Assembly (NCBI RefSeq): GCF_000513955.1
Contig: NZ_KI911328.1
Location: forward strand, 1-64,000
DNA from: Pseudoxanthomonas suwonensis J47
GTDB taxonomy: Bacteria; Pseudomonadota; Gammaproteobacteria; Xanthomonadales; Xanthomonadaceae
Direction of reading: 5' to 3'
Length of the DNA: 64,000 bases
The notes below the pieces were generated by a model that was not told the origin of the DNA, did no database searches, and worked only from the letters and a program-made list of their open reading frames with translations. How positions within the stretch are numbered: position 1 is the stretch's first letter; the number at the start of each line of letters is the position of its first letter. The translations under genes and the position numbers were made by a program. Shown here one piece after another: positions 9,528 to 19,883 of the stretch.

Positions 9528-9559
9528 AAGGCCGCCGGGTAACCGGCGGCCTTTCCGTT
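9528..9559 (+). terminator. Intrinsic terminator after the Ala-rich lipoprotein
   Basis: An 11-bp perfect stem (aaggccgccgg at 9528-9538 with ccggcggcctt at 9543-9553) has a gtaa loop and is followed by a short T-rich stretch (ttccgttt). It begins about 40 bases after the stop codon. Confidence 0.85.
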
Positions 9560-9652
9560 TATGCGCCATCCATCGGGGATATTCCGGATTCACGGGATGC
9601 TGAGGCGGGTTTGGCGATGCTCGCGCCGACCCACCCGACGATGGAGTTTCCA

Positions 9653-10021
9653 ATGAAGCGCACCCTTTCGCTGTTGACCGCCACCGCCGTGACCGTGGTG
9701 CTGGCGGCGTGCAACCAGCCGGCCCGCGACGAGGCCAACCGGGCTGGCGACCATGCCGCCGCCGCGGCCGATCATGCGGCCGCCGCCACCGAACACGCCG
9801 CCGCCGACGCCGTCGATGCCGCGCGCGAAGCCAGTGCCACGGCCGAGGTCCGCGCCGAGCAGGCCGCGGCCGAAGCCCGCGAAGCCGCCGACCGTGCCGG
9901 CGATGCCGCCCGTGACGCCACCGCACGCGCCGCCGATGCCACCGCCGACGTGGCCGAAACCGCCGCCGCCAAGGCACGCGACGCCGCCGAAGCGGCCGAG
10001 CGCAAGGCCAACCAGGACTGA
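9653..10021 (+). CDS. Second small alanine-rich lipoprotein
   Basis: 122 residues from the ATG at 9653, chosen because GGAG lies seven bases upstream and the signal (MKRTLSLLTA, core, LAAC with Cys20) begins cleanly there; an earlier in-frame ATG at 9611 would add 14 unrelated residues. The mature part is highly Ala-rich with alternating Asp, Glu, Arg and His, predicted as one continuous charged helix. It resembles the protein at 9142 in plan but not closely in sequence and is more strongly charged. A periplasmic or murein-associated structural or stress role is plausible; none can be proved from the sequence. Confidence 0.75.
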   Translation: MKRTLSLLTATAVTVVLAACNQPARDEANRAGDHAAAAADHAAAATEHAAADAVDAAREASATAEVRAEQAAAEAREAADRAGDAARDATARAADATADVAETAAAKARDAAEAAERKANQD

Positions 10022-10029
10022 CCCCGGCA

Positions 10030-10055
10030 GCGCCCGCGGCCCACGCCGCGGGCGC
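10030..10055 (+). terminator. GC hairpin after the second Ala-rich lipoprotein
   Basis: A perfect 11-bp stem (gcgcccgcggc with gccgcgggcgc, loop ccac) begins nine bases past the stop codon. There is no T tract, so it may act as a 3-prime stabiliser or as a terminator that needs help. Confidence 0.5.
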
Positions 10056-10129
10056 CTGCGTGCTGCGCCGCCAGAAGGCGTATGCGGAGGCGTGACGTAT
10101 CCTTCGGGCATCCCGTCTTCGCCACGCCC

Positions 10130-11737
10130 ATGCCCGCCATCCGCAGCCAGATCGATACACGCTCCCCCGAGTTCGCCGCCCACTCCGCCCATCATCGCCA
10201 GCTCGCCGCCGAACTGAAGCGGCGCCTGCAGCGTGCCGCCGAAGGTGGCGGCGAGAAGGCCCGGCAGCGCCATACCGAACGCGGCAAGCTGCTGGCCCGC
10301 GACCGCATCGACGCCCTGCTCGACCCCGGCTCGCCCTTCCTCGAGATCGCCCCGCTCGCCGCCGAGGACATGTACGACGGCGCCGCGCCGGCGGCCGGCA
10401 TCGTCTGCGGCATCGGCACCGTCTGCGGGCAGGAAGTGGTGATCGTCGCCAACGACGCCACGGTCAAGGGCGGCACCTATTTCCCGATGACGGTGAAGAA
10501 GCACCTGCGCGCGCAGGAGATCGCGCGCGAGAACCGCCTGCCGTGCATCTACCTGGTCGATTCCGGCGGCGCCTTCCTTCCGCTGCAGGACGAGGTATTC
10601 CCCGACCGGGAGCACTTCGGCCGGATCTTCTACAACCAGGCGCGGCTGAGCGCGGAGAACATCCCCCAGGTGGCGGTGGTGATGGGCAGCTGCACCGCCG
10701 GCGGCGCCTACGTGCCGGCCATGTGCGACGAGTCGGTGATCGTGCGCGAGCAGGGCACGATCTTCCTCGGCGGCCCGCCGCTGGTGAAGGCGGCCACCGG
10801 CGAAGTCGTCGACGCCGAATCGCTCGGCGGTGCCGACGTGCATACCTCGGTGTCGGGCGTGGCCGACCATTACGCCGAGGACGACGCGCACGCGCTGCAG
10901 ATCGCCCGCGGCATCGTCTCCCACTTCAACCGGCGCAAGCACATCGCCCTCGCCACCCGCGAGCCGCGCGAGCCGCTGTATCCCGCCGAGGAGCTTTACG
11001 GCATCGTTCCCGCCGACACCCGGCGCCCGTTCGACATCCGCGAGGTCATCGCGCGCCTGGTGGACGGCAGCGAGTTCGAGGAGTTCAAGGCGCGCTACGG
11101 CAAGACCCTGGTCACCGGCTTCGCCCACCTGCACGGCTACCCGGTCGGCATCGTCGCCAACAACGGCATCCTGTTCTCCGAGAGCGCGCTCAAGGGCGCG
11201 CACTTCATCGAGCTGTGCAACCAGCGCGGCATCCCGCTGGTGTTCCTGCAGAACATCACCGGCTTCATGGTCGGCCGCAAGTACGAGAACGCCGGCATCG
11301 CCAAGGACGGGGCCAAGATGGTCACCGCCGTGGCCTGCTCGTCCGTGCCCAAGTTCACCGTGGTGATCGGCGGCAGCTTCGGCGCCGGCAACTACGCCAT
11401 GTGCGGCCGCGCCTACGGCGCCCGCTTCCTGTGGATGTGGCCGAACGCGCGGATCAGCGTGATGGGTGGCGAGCAGGCCGCCAGCGTGCTGGCCACCGTG
11501 CGCCGCGATGCGATCGAGGCCGGCGGCGGCAGCTGGAGCGCCGCGGAGGAGGAAGCGTTCAAGGCGCCGGTGCGCGAGCAGTACGAGCATCAGGGCAGTC
11601 CGTGGTACGCCACCGCGCGGCTGTGGGACGACGGCATCATCGACCCGGCCGACACGCGCCGGGTGCTGGGCCTGGGCCTGTCGGCCGCGCTCAATGCGCC
11701 GATCGAGCCGGCGCGGTTCGGCGTGTTCCGCATGTAA
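10130..11737 (+). CDS. liuB: Methylcrotonyl-CoA carboxylase beta subunit (carboxyltransferase)
   Basis: The biotin-dependent carboxyltransferase subunit that carboxylates 3-methylcrotonyl-CoA to 3-methylglutaconyl-CoA in leucine catabolism. From the ATG at 10130 it has 535 residues, the standard family length; an upstream in-frame ATG adds 16 unlikely residues. It shows the two crotonase-like halves, with [25 protein letters not shown] and [12 protein letters not shown] in the first and [18 protein letters not shown] and MGGEQAA in the second, the pattern of MCC-beta rather than propionyl-CoA carboxylase. Its partner alpha subunit is 6 kb downstream, separated by unrelated genes including oppositely oriented feoAB, an unusual split for this complex. 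Confidence 0.95.
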   Translation: MPAIRSQIDTRSPEFAAHSAHHRQLAAELKRRLQRAAEGGGEKARQRHTERGKLLARDRIDALLDPGSPFLEIAPLAAEDMYDGAAPAAGIVCGIGTVCGQEVVIVANDATVKGGTYFPMTVKKHLRAQEIARENRLPCIYLVDSGGAFLPLQDEVFPDREHFGRIFYNQARLSAENIPQVAVVMGSCTAGGAYVPAMCDESVIVREQGTIFLGGPPLVKAATGEVVDAESLGGADVHTSVSGVADHYAEDDAHALQIARGIVSHFNRRKHIALATREPREPLYPAEELYGIVPADTRRPFDIREVIARLVDGSEFEEFKARYGKTLVTGFAHLHGYPVGIVANNGILFSESALKGAHFIELCNQRGIPLVFLQNITGFMVGRKYENAGIAKDGAKMVTAVACSSVPKFTVVIGGSFGAGNYAMCGRAYGARFLWMWPNARISVMGGEQAASVLATVRRDAIEAGGGSWSAAEEEAFKAPVREQYEHQGSPWYATARLWDDGIIDPADTRRVLGLGLSAALNAPIEPARFGVFRM

Positions 11738-11794
11738 CCGCAGCCCCGTGTCCGGCACGCCTGCCGGATGCGGCCGCGGCACGGGGAGGAAGCG

Positions 11795-12571
11795 ATGGAC
11801 CTGCAACTGCAAGGCAAGCGTTGCGTGGTGCTCGGCGGCAGCCGCGGCATCGGTCGGGGGATCGCCCTGGCACTGGCCGCCGAGGGCGCCGACGTGGCGG
11901 TGTGCTCGCGCGCGGCCGATCCGCGCGGTCGCAACGCGCTCAACGATACCGAAGCGGCGCTGCGCGGCCATGGCAATCGCGTGCTGGCGCGCCCCTGCGA
12001 CCTGGGCGATCCGGCGGCGCTGGCGGATTTCCTCGATGGAGTGCGCCAGGCCTTCGGCGGCGTCGACGTGCTGGTCCACAACGCCTCGGCGCTGGCGCTG
12101 GGGCCATCGGTCGCCGACTTCGAGGCCAGCCTGCGGCTGGACGTGCTGGCCGCCGCGCGCGCCTGCGAACAGGTGATCCCGTGGATGAAGGCGGCCGGCG
12201 GCGGCAGCATCGTGCTGGTGGCCTCGATCTCGGGCCTGGAGGCCAGCCCCGGGCCGGACTTCGGCTATGCCGCGGCCAAGGCGGCGCTGATCGCCTACGC
12301 GAAGAAGCTGTCGGTGTTCCATGGTCCCGACGGGATCCGCGCCAACGCCATCGCGCCGGGTTCGATCGAATTCGAAGGCGGCCTGTGGGACCAGGTGCAC
12401 CGCCAGGATCCGGCGCGCTACGAGGCGGTGCGTTCGACCATTCCCTGGGGCCGGATGGGCACGGTGCAGGAAGTGGCCGACGTGGCGGTGTTCCTCGCCT
12501 CGCCGCGCGCGCAGTGGGTGACCGGCGCCTGCGTGCCGATCGACGGCGGCCAGCACAAGGGCATGCGCTGA
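11795..12571 (+). CDS. SDR family oxidoreductase
   Basis: A classical short-chain dehydrogenase/reductase of 258 residues. The start at 11795 has GGGGAGGA immediately upstream. The cofactor motif GGSRGIG is at residues 14-20, an NAS tripeptide replaces the usual NNAG core motif, the catalytic Tyr158 and Lys162 lie in YAAAK, and the C-terminus has the usual VTGACVPIDGG. The substrate is not evident. It follows liuB by 57 bases on the same strand and may be cotranscribed, so an acyl-CoA or hydroxyacid substrate is possible. Confidence 0.85.
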   Translation: MDLQLQGKRCVVLGGSRGIGRGIALALAAEGADVAVCSRAADPRGRNALNDTEAALRGHGNRVLARPCDLGDPAALADFLDGVRQAFGGVDVLVHNASALALGPSVADFEASLRLDVLAAARACEQVIPWMKAAGGGSIVLVASISGLEASPGPDFGYAAAKAALIAYAKKLSVFHGPDGIRANAIAPGSIEFEGGLWDQVHRQDPARYEAVRSTIPWGRMGTVQEVADVAVFLASPRAQWVTGACVPIDGGQHKGMR

Positions 12572-12650
12572 ACCGCGCGCGACCGGCGATGTCGATCCGC
12601 AAGCGGCTCGCGCGTCGCCTGCATGCATCCACCGCCTAGAGGAAACCGCC

Positions 12651-13100
12651 ATGCCTACCGGCACCGTCCGCCTGCACCGCGTCCTGCGTTGTCCGCCCGG
12701 CCGCGTCTACCGCGCCTTCCTCGAGCCGGCAGCGATGGCCAAGTGGCTGCCGCCCTGCGGCTTCACCGCCCGCGTCGACGAGTACGACGCCCGCGTCGGC
12801 GGCCGCTTCCGCATGGCGTTCACCAACTTCGGCACCGGCCACAGCCACTCCTTCGGCGGCGAGTACCTGGAGCTGGTCGAGAACCGCACGATCCGTTACG
12901 TCGACCGCTTCGACGATCCCGGCCTGCCCGGCGAGATGCACGTCACCGTGCAGCTGGCTTCGGTGCCCGCCGGCACCGACCTGCGTATCGTCCAGGAAGG
13001 CATCCCCGAGGCGATCCCGGAATCGATGTGCTACCTGGGCTGGCAGGAATCGCTGCGCCAGCTGGCCAGCCTGGTCGAACCGGAGATCGCGGACGCCTGA
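12651..13100 (+). CDS. SRPBCC / AHSA1-domain protein
   Basis: 149 residues forming a single START-like (Bet v 1 fold) domain of the AHSA1 group. Visible hallmarks are the N-terminal PPGRVYRAFLEPAAMAKWLPP, the middle GGRFRMAF and the C-terminal GWQESLRQLASLVE. Members bind hydrophobic ligands and have varied roles; no enzyme activity can be assigned. AGAGGA precedes the start. It stands between an SDR and a glycosidase on the same strand, with gaps of 79 and 73 bases. Confidence 0.85.
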   Translation: MPTGTVRLHRVLRCPPGRVYRAFLEPAAMAKWLPPCGFTARVDEYDARVGGRFRMAFTNFGTGHSHSFGGEYLELVENRTIRYVDRFDDPGLPGEMHVTVQLASVPAGTDLRIVQEGIPEAIPESMCYLGWQESLRQLASLVEPEIADA

Positions 13101-13173
13101 TCGACCATGCCGGTGGGCACGGTACGCGCGGCTCTGCTAGCGTCGGCGTCCTTGGTACGCACCCGGGAACCGC

Positions 13174-14502
13174 ATGACCGCCTTCCGCCTGCCCGTCTTC
13201 GCCGCCGCCCTGCTGGTGCTGGCGAGCGCCTGTTCCCGCCCGGCGGAGGCGCCCGCCTCCGCTTCGGCGCCGGAACCTGCCGCCTCCCCCGCCCCCGCCG
13301 GCGCGGTCGCCAGCGGCCGCTATCCGGACCTGTTTGCCGAGGCCGGTTATCCGCGTGCCGAGACCGAGGCGAAGATCCAGGCCGCGTTCGAGCAGCTGTT
13401 CCATGGCGATGCGAAGGAGCAGGCGGTCTACTACGAGACCGGCAGCAACGAGCACGGCCCGCTGGCCTACATCCACGACGTCAACAGCGACGACGTGCGT
13501 TCGGAAGGCATGTCGTACGGGATGATGATCGCGGTGCAGCTGGACCGGAAGCGCGAGTTCGACGCGATCTGGAACTGGGCCCTGACCCACATGTACCAGG
13601 ACGACCCGACGCATCCGTCGCATGGTTATTTCGCCTGGTCGGTGACCACCGGTGGCGAGCCCAACGACGAGATGCCCGCGCCCGACGGCGAGGAGTACTT
13701 CATCACCGCCCTGCTCTTCGCCGCCGAGCGCTGGGGCAATGGCGAGGGCCGCTATGACTACCGCGGCCAGGCCCGGCGCCTGCTGACCGACGTGCTGCAC
13801 CGGCAGGAGATCACCGGGCCCACCCGGCGCGGCGAAATGACCGCGACCAACCTGTTCGACCACGAGGCGAAGATGGTCCGGTTCACCCCGGACGTGCGCA
13901 ACGCCGCGCATACCGACGCGTCCTACCACCTGCCGGCGTTCTACGAGGTCTGGGCGCGACTGGGGCCGGAGGGCGACCGCGGTTTCTGGCAGGAGGCCGC
14001 GCAGGTCAGCCGCGACTACTTCGCCAAAGCCGCCCATCCGCAGACCGCACTGACCCCGGACTACGGCAACTTCGACGGCACGCCGTGGGCGGCGTCGTGG
14101 CGGCCGGAATCGGCGGACTTCCGCTACGACGCCTGGCGCAGCGCGATGAACTGGTCGGTGGACTGGTCGTGGTGGGCCGCCGATCCGCGCCAGGTCGAGC
14201 TGGGCACGCGCCTGCACGGGTTCTTCGCCAGCCAGGGCCTGGACGCCTACCAGAGCCTGTACACGCTGGACGGCAAGCCGCTTGGCGGCGGCCAGACCAC
14301 CGGCCTGGTCGCGACCAATGCGGTTGCCGCGCTGGCCTCCCGGCACCCGCAGCGGCTGGATTTCGTGCGGGCCCTGTGGGAGCGGCCGATTCCCAGCGGC
14401 CAGCACCGCTACTACGACGGCATGCTGTACCTGATGGCCTTGCTCCACTGCAGCGGCGATTTCCGCGCCTGGCTGCCGGAAGACGGCGCCGCGTCTCCGT
14501 AG
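13174..14502 (+). CDS. GH8 lipoprotein, probable reducing-end exo-oligoxylanase
   Basis: 442 residues with a lipoprotein signal (LASAC, Cys20) and an Ala/Pro-rich linker to about residue 48, then a glycoside hydrolase family 8 (alpha/alpha)6 domain. The general acid lies in SEGMSYGMM (E111), DGEEYF gives D171, and the candidate base is D319 in YDAWR; the spacing agrees with reducing-end xylose-releasing exo-oligoxylanase (Rex). Family 8 also holds endoglucanases and chitosanases, so xylo-oligosaccharides are the best guess only. Lipidation would tether it to a periplasm-facing membrane. No xylan-use genes surround it. Confidence 0.82.
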   Translation: MTAFRLPVFAAALLVLASACSRPAEAPASASAPEPAASPAPAGAVASGRYPDLFAEAGYPRAETEAKIQAAFEQLFHGDAKEQAVYYETGSNEHGPLAYIHDVNSDDVRSEGMSYGMMIAVQLDRKREFDAIWNWALTHMYQDDPTHPSHGYFAWSVTTGGEPNDEMPAPDGEEYFITALLFAAERWGNGEGRYDYRGQARRLLTDVLHRQEITGPTRRGEMTATNLFDHEAKMVRFTPDVRNAAHTDASYHLPAFYEVWARLGPEGDRGFWQEAAQVSRDYFAKAAHPQTALTPDYGNFDGTPWAASWRPESADFRYDAWRSAMNWSVDWSWWAADPRQVELGTRLHGFFASQGLDAYQSLYTLDGKPLGGGQTTGLVATNAVAALASRHPQRLDFVRALWERPIPSGQHRYYDGMLYLMALLHCSGDFRAWLPEDGAASP

Positions 14503-14506
14503 GACC

Positions 14507-14552
14507 GGGCCCGCTCGACGGGCCCACATCTGGCGCCGGCCGACGGCCGGCG
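14507..14552. terminator. Two hairpins between convergent genes
   Basis: Between the GH8 stop and the convergent Cys-tail gene lie gggcccg / cgggccc (14507-14525) and cgccggcc / ggccggcg (14534-14552). Both lack T tracts. Their position suggests bidirectional transcription stop or mRNA end protection. Confidence 0.5.
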
Positions 14553-14554
14553 TA

Positions 14555-14827
14555 TCAGTGCTTCTTCGGCTCCGGCCCGCACTGGCTGCTGTTGTCGCAG
14601 CCACCGCAGGCGGAACTGCCGGCGCCGCCGTTCGAGGGCGGCGCGATGCGCCGCGCCAGCGCGCGCATCCACGCCGGGCGGCCGTCGCGCACCAGCGGCG
14701 TGGCCAGCGCGATGCGCGCCTTGCGCAACGGCCCGGGCAGCTGCTTCCTGACGAAGATCCACAGCGCCACCAGCACCACCGCCGCGACGATCGCGTACTG
14801 CAGGCCGATGGGCAGGTCCAGGGTCAT
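14555..14827 (-). CDS. FeoB-associated small membrane protein with Cys-rich tail
   Basis: 90 residues: one N-terminal membrane helix (about residues 9-26, YAIVAAVVLVALWIFV), a basic region, and a tail with three cysteines in CGGCDNSSQC. It starts seven bases after the feoB stop, so it is the third gene of a feoA-feoB operon. It resembles DUF6587-type proteins of Xanthomonadaceae and, in design, the FeoB-associated Cys-rich membrane proteins of other phyla, which stand where FeoC is found in enterobacteria. A role in assisting ferrous iron transport is inferred from position. Confidence 0.75.
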   Translation of the reverse strand: MTLDLPIGLQYAIVAAVVLVALWIFVRKQLPGPLRKARIALATPLVRDGRPAWMRALARRIAPPSNGGAGSSACGGCDNSSQCGPEPKKH

Positions 14828-14834
14828 GGCGACC

Positions 14835-16690
<1,856 letters not shown>

Positions 16691-16694
<4 letters not shown>

Positions 16695-16942
16695 GCCGCC
16701 GCCTCCCCGGCCGCCGCCACGCGCACGCGCGCGGCCTCGATCCGGCGCAGCGCGAAGCGGGTATAGCCGACCTGGACCAGCAGCGGCTCGCCGCCGAACG
16801 GCCCGCGGGCCACGACCTGGACCGGTTCGCCGGCGACGAAGCCCAGCTCGCGCAGGCGTCGTGCGACGGGATCGTTGGGCTGGCGGTCCTCCACGGACTC
16901 GACGATGACGGGGGTGCGTGGCGGCAGCTCGGACAGCGTCAC
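16691..16942 (-). CDS. feoA: Ferrous iron transport protein A
   Basis: A small SH3-like cytosolic protein that supports FeoB. The 83-residue form starting at GTG 16942 (reads VTLSELPPRTPV) is preferred over the ATG at 16972, because typical FeoA begins at this TLSEL segment and because a -10-like TAGAAT and a candidate Fur box cover the upstream ATG. The family core RRLRELGFVAGEPV and LLVQVGYTRFALRR is present. If the ATG at 16972 is used, the protein is 93 residues long. Confidence 0.9.
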
Positions 16943-16954
16943 GATGGATCCGGT

Positions 16955-16976
16955 ATCAAGAACTGTTCTCATTCTA
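16955..16976 (-). promoter_or_regulatory. Candidate Fur box and -10 element of feoAB
   Basis: On the minus strand, 16973-16955 reads AATGAGAACAGTTCTTGAT, matching 11 of 19 positions of the Fur consensus and containing an 11-base palindrome (AGAAC-A-GTTCT). A TAGAAT hexamer (16976-16971) overlaps its upstream edge. No good -35 is seen. A Fur gene is present at 34885-35292. Confidence 0.4.
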
Positions 16977-17079
16977 GCATCCGGGCCGCGCGCCGTGGCC
17001 GCCTCCTGCGCCGCGCTGCGTCATGGCCGCCACCGGCGCCACGGCTATCATCCGGCGCTGGAATCGCACAGGAATACCC

Positions 17080-17868
17080 ATGGCGGAACCGCTACTGGTC
17101 GAACGCGCCGGCCCCGTGCTGCGCCTGCGCATGAACCGCCCGAAACTGCACAACGCCTTCGACGCCGGCCTGATCGCCAGCCTCACCCGGGCCCTGGAGG
17201 CGGCCGCCGGCGACCAGACGGTGCGCGTGGTGGTGCTGGAAGGCGAAGGCGCCTCGTTCTCCGCCGGTGCCGACCTGCAGTGGATGCGCGGCATGGCCGC
17301 CGCCAGCGAGCAGGAGAACCGCGAGGACGCGCTCGCCCTGGCCCGGCTGATGCGCACCCTGGACGAGCTGCCCCGGCCCACCCTGGCCCGCGTCCACGGC
17401 CCGGCCTTCGGCGGCGGCGTCGGCCTGGTGGCCTGCTGCGACATCGCCATCGGCACCCCGCAGGCGCGCTTCGGCCTCACCGAAAGCCGGCTGGGCCTGC
17501 TGCCGGCGGTGATCTCGCCGTACGTGATCGCGGCGATCGGCGCGCGCCAGGCGCGGCGCTGGTTCGCCACCGCCGAGGCCTTCGACGCGCAGACCGCGCT
17601 GCGCCTGGGCCTGCTGCACGACGTCGTGGAGCCGGAGGCGCTGGACGAAGCCGTGGCCATGCAGGTCTCCCTGCTGTGCCGGGCCGGCCCGCTGGCCGCC
17701 GCCAGCGCCAAGGAGCTGGTCCGCCGCGCCGCGCACCACGCCGGCGACACCGCATCCCTCGACGAGGCCAACGCCGCGCTGATCGCGCGCCTGCGCGTCT
17801 CGCCGGAAGGCCAGGAAGGCCTCGGCGCCTTCCTCGACAAGCGCGAACCGCGCTGGGCACAGGACTGA
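17080..17868 (+). CDS. liuC: Methylglutaconyl-CoA hydratase (LiuC-type enoyl-CoA hydratase)
   Basis: A crotonase-fold enzyme of 262 residues. The ATG at 17080 has AGGA upstream and gives the conserved MAEPLLVERAG start; an earlier ATG adds 19 residues without support. The oxyanion-hole segments FSAGADLQWM and GPAFGGGVGLV and the acidic segment LTESRLGLLP are present. Its place directly before mccA and HMG-CoA lyase (eight bases to the next start) makes hydration of 3-methylglutaconyl-CoA to HMG-CoA the likely reaction. Confidence 0.9.
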   Translation: MAEPLLVERAGPVLRLRMNRPKLHNAFDAGLIASLTRALEAAAGDQTVRVVVLEGEGASFSAGADLQWMRGMAAASEQENREDALALARLMRTLDELPRPTLARVHGPAFGGGVGLVACCDIAIGTPQARFGLTESRLGLLPAVISPYVIAAIGARQARRWFATAEAFDAQTALRLGLLHDVVEPEALDEAVAMQVSLLCRAGPLAAASAKELVRRAAHHAGDTASLDEANAALIARLRVSPEGQEGLGAFLDKREPRWAQD

Positions 17869-17876
17869 TCCACTCC

Positions 17877-19883
17877 ATGTTCGAACGCATCCTGATTGCA
17901 AACCGCGGCGAGATCGCCTGCCGCGTGATCCGCACCTGCCGCCGGCTGGGCATCGCCACCGTGGCCGTGTACTCCGAGGCCGACGCCGGCGCCCTGCACG
18001 TGCGCCTGGCCGACGAGGCACATTGCATCGGCGGCGCCGCGACGGGCGACAGCTACCTGCGCGGCGACCGGGTCATCGAGGCGGCGCTGCGCAGCGGCGC
18101 CCAGGCCATCCACCCGGGCTATGGCTTCCTGTCCGAGAACGCCGGCTTCGCCGAGGCAGTGGCCGCGGCCGGTCTGGTGTTCATCGGCCCGCCAGCCACG
18201 GCCATGCGCAAGCTCGGCAGCAAGGCCGGCGCCAAACAGCTGATGGCCGCCGCCGGCGTGCCGGTGGTGCCCGGCTACACCGGCGAGGACCAGTCGCCGA
18301 ACACGCTGGCCACCGAGGCGGCGCGCACCGGCTTCCCCCTGATGGTCAAGGCCGCCCATGGCGGCGGCGGCAAGGGCATGCGCGTGGTCCATCGCCTGGA
18401 CGACTTCATGGCCGCGCTGGAGAGCTGCCAGCGCGAGGCGCGCAACGCCTTCGGCAACGACCGCGTGCTGCTGGAGCGCTACGTCACCTCGCCGCGCCAC
18501 ATCGAGGTGCAGGTGTTTGGCGACAGCCATGGCAACGTGATCCACCTCAACGAGCGCGAGTGCTCGGCGCAGCGCCGCTACCAGAAGGTGCTGGAGGAAT
18601 CGCCCTCGCCCTTCGTCACCCCGCAGCTGCGCGCGGCCATGGGCGAGGCCGCGGTCGCCGCGGCGCGCGCGATCGGCTACGTCAACGCCGGCACCGTCGA
18701 GTTCATCGTCGACGGCGACGGCCAGTTCTATTTCATGGAGATCAACAGCCGCCTGCAGGTCGAGCATCCGGTCACCGAGATGGTCACCGGGCTGGACCTG
18801 GTCGAATGGCAGCTGCGCGTGGCCGCCGGCGAACCGCTTCCGCTGGAGCAGGACGGAATCCCGCGCAATGGCCACGCCATCGAGGTGCGGCTGTACGCCG
18901 AGGATCCGGACGCCGGCTTCCTGCCGGCGTCGGGCACCCTGCGCGCGCTGGCGCTGCCGGAAGCCTCGCCGCAGGTGCGCCTGGATGCCGGCGTGGAAGC
19001 CGGCGACACGGTGACCGTGCACTACGACCCGATGATCGCCAAGCTGATCGTCCACGACGCCGACCGGCCGCGCGCGCTGGCGCGGCTGCGCGAAGCGCTG
19101 GCCCAGTGCCACGTCGCCGGGCCGAAGACCAACCTCGCCTTCCTCGAGGCGCTGGCGCGGCATCCGGCGGTGGTCGAGGGTCGGATCGACACCGGCTACC
19201 TGGACCGCCACCTGGACGAATTCCTCGCCGGCGACCAGGCCGTCCCCGCCGAAGTACTCACCGCCGGCGCGGTCGCCCTGCTCCTGCGCGAGCAGGCCCG
19301 GGAGGCCGCACGCGCGGCCGCCAGCGGCGACCCGACCTCGCCCTGGCACCTGTCCGACGGCTGGCGCCTGCACGGCCGTGCGCCGCGCCGCCTGCGCCTG
19401 CAGGCCGGCACGGCGGTGCACGCGCTGGCGGCCACGGGGCATGGCGGCGACTGGCAGGTCCAAGCCGGGGAGACCGTCCACGAGGTGGCCGGTGCCCGCC
19501 TGGCCGGCGACCGCCTGCAATTGCGTATGGACGGACAGGGTCGCCAGTGGGGATGCCACTTCGACGGGGACACGGTGGAACTGCACGACGGCCAGCGCCG
19601 CCTGTCGCTGCGCTGGCTGCCGGCCGAGCGCGGGCAGGATGCCGGCGGCAGCGGCGGCGACGGCCGCGTGCTGGCGCCGATGCCCGGCCGGGTGGTGCTG
19701 GTGAAGGTGCAGCCTGACCAGGCGGTGCAGGCCGGAGCCGAGCTGCTGGTGATGGAGGCGATGAAGATGGAGCTGACGGTGCGTGCCCCGCGCGACGGCG
19801 TGGTGTCCGAGCTGCGTGCGGCCGCCGGCGACTTCGTCGAGGCCGACGCGGTGCTCGCGGTCGTGGCCGCGGCGGAGGCGTGA
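17877..19883 (+). CDS. liuD: Methylcrotonyl-CoA carboxylase alpha subunit (biotin carboxylase/BCCP)
   Basis: 668 residues holding biotin carboxylase (about 1-445, with MFERILIANRGEIA, the ATP-grasp loop HGGGGKGMR and MEINSRLQVEHPV), a linker domain, and a C-terminal biotinyl domain with biotin attached at Lys630 in MEAMKMEL. It carboxylates biotin for transfer by the beta subunit (10130-11737). The start at 17877 lies eight bases after liuC; its TGA shares one base with the ATG of HMG-CoA lyase, so liuC-liuD-lyase form one operon. Confidence 0.95.
   Translation: MFERILIANRGEIACRVIRTCRRLGIATVAVYSEADAGALHVRLADEAHCIGGAATGDSYLRGDRVIEAALRSGAQAIHPGYGFLSENAGFAEAVAAAGLVFIGPPATAMRKLGSKAGAKQLMAAAGVPVVPGYTGEDQSPNTLATEAARTGFPLMVKAAHGGGGKGMRVVHRLDDFMAALESCQREARNAFGNDRVLLERYVTSPRHIEVQVFGDSHGNVIHLNERECSAQRRYQKVLEESPSPFVTPQLRAAMGEAAVAAARAIGYVNAGTVEFIVDGDGQFYFMEINSRLQVEHPVTEMVTGLDLVEWQLRVAAGEPLPLEQDGIPRNGHAIEVRLYAEDPDAGFLPASGTLRALALPEASPQVRLDAGVEAGDTVTVHYDPMIAKLIVHDADRPRALARLREALAQCHVAGPKTNLAFLEALARHPAVVEGRIDTGYLDRHLDEFLAGDQAVPAEVLTAGAVALLLREQAREAARAAASGDPTSPWHLSDGWRLHGRAPRRLRLQAGTAVHALAATGHGGDWQVQAGETVHEVAGARLAGDRLQLRMDGQGRQWGCHFDGDTVELHDGQRRLSLRWLPAERGQDAGGSGGDGRVLAPMPGRVVLVKVQPDQAVQAGAELLVMEAMKMELTVRAPRDGVVSELRAAAGDFVEADAVLAVVAAAEA

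Noticed and set aside
16875-17876. A long N-terminal extension of the MCC alpha subunit, since the frame stays open upstream.
   Set aside because: It would overlap liuC completely; the conserved start MFERILIANRGEIA is at 17877.
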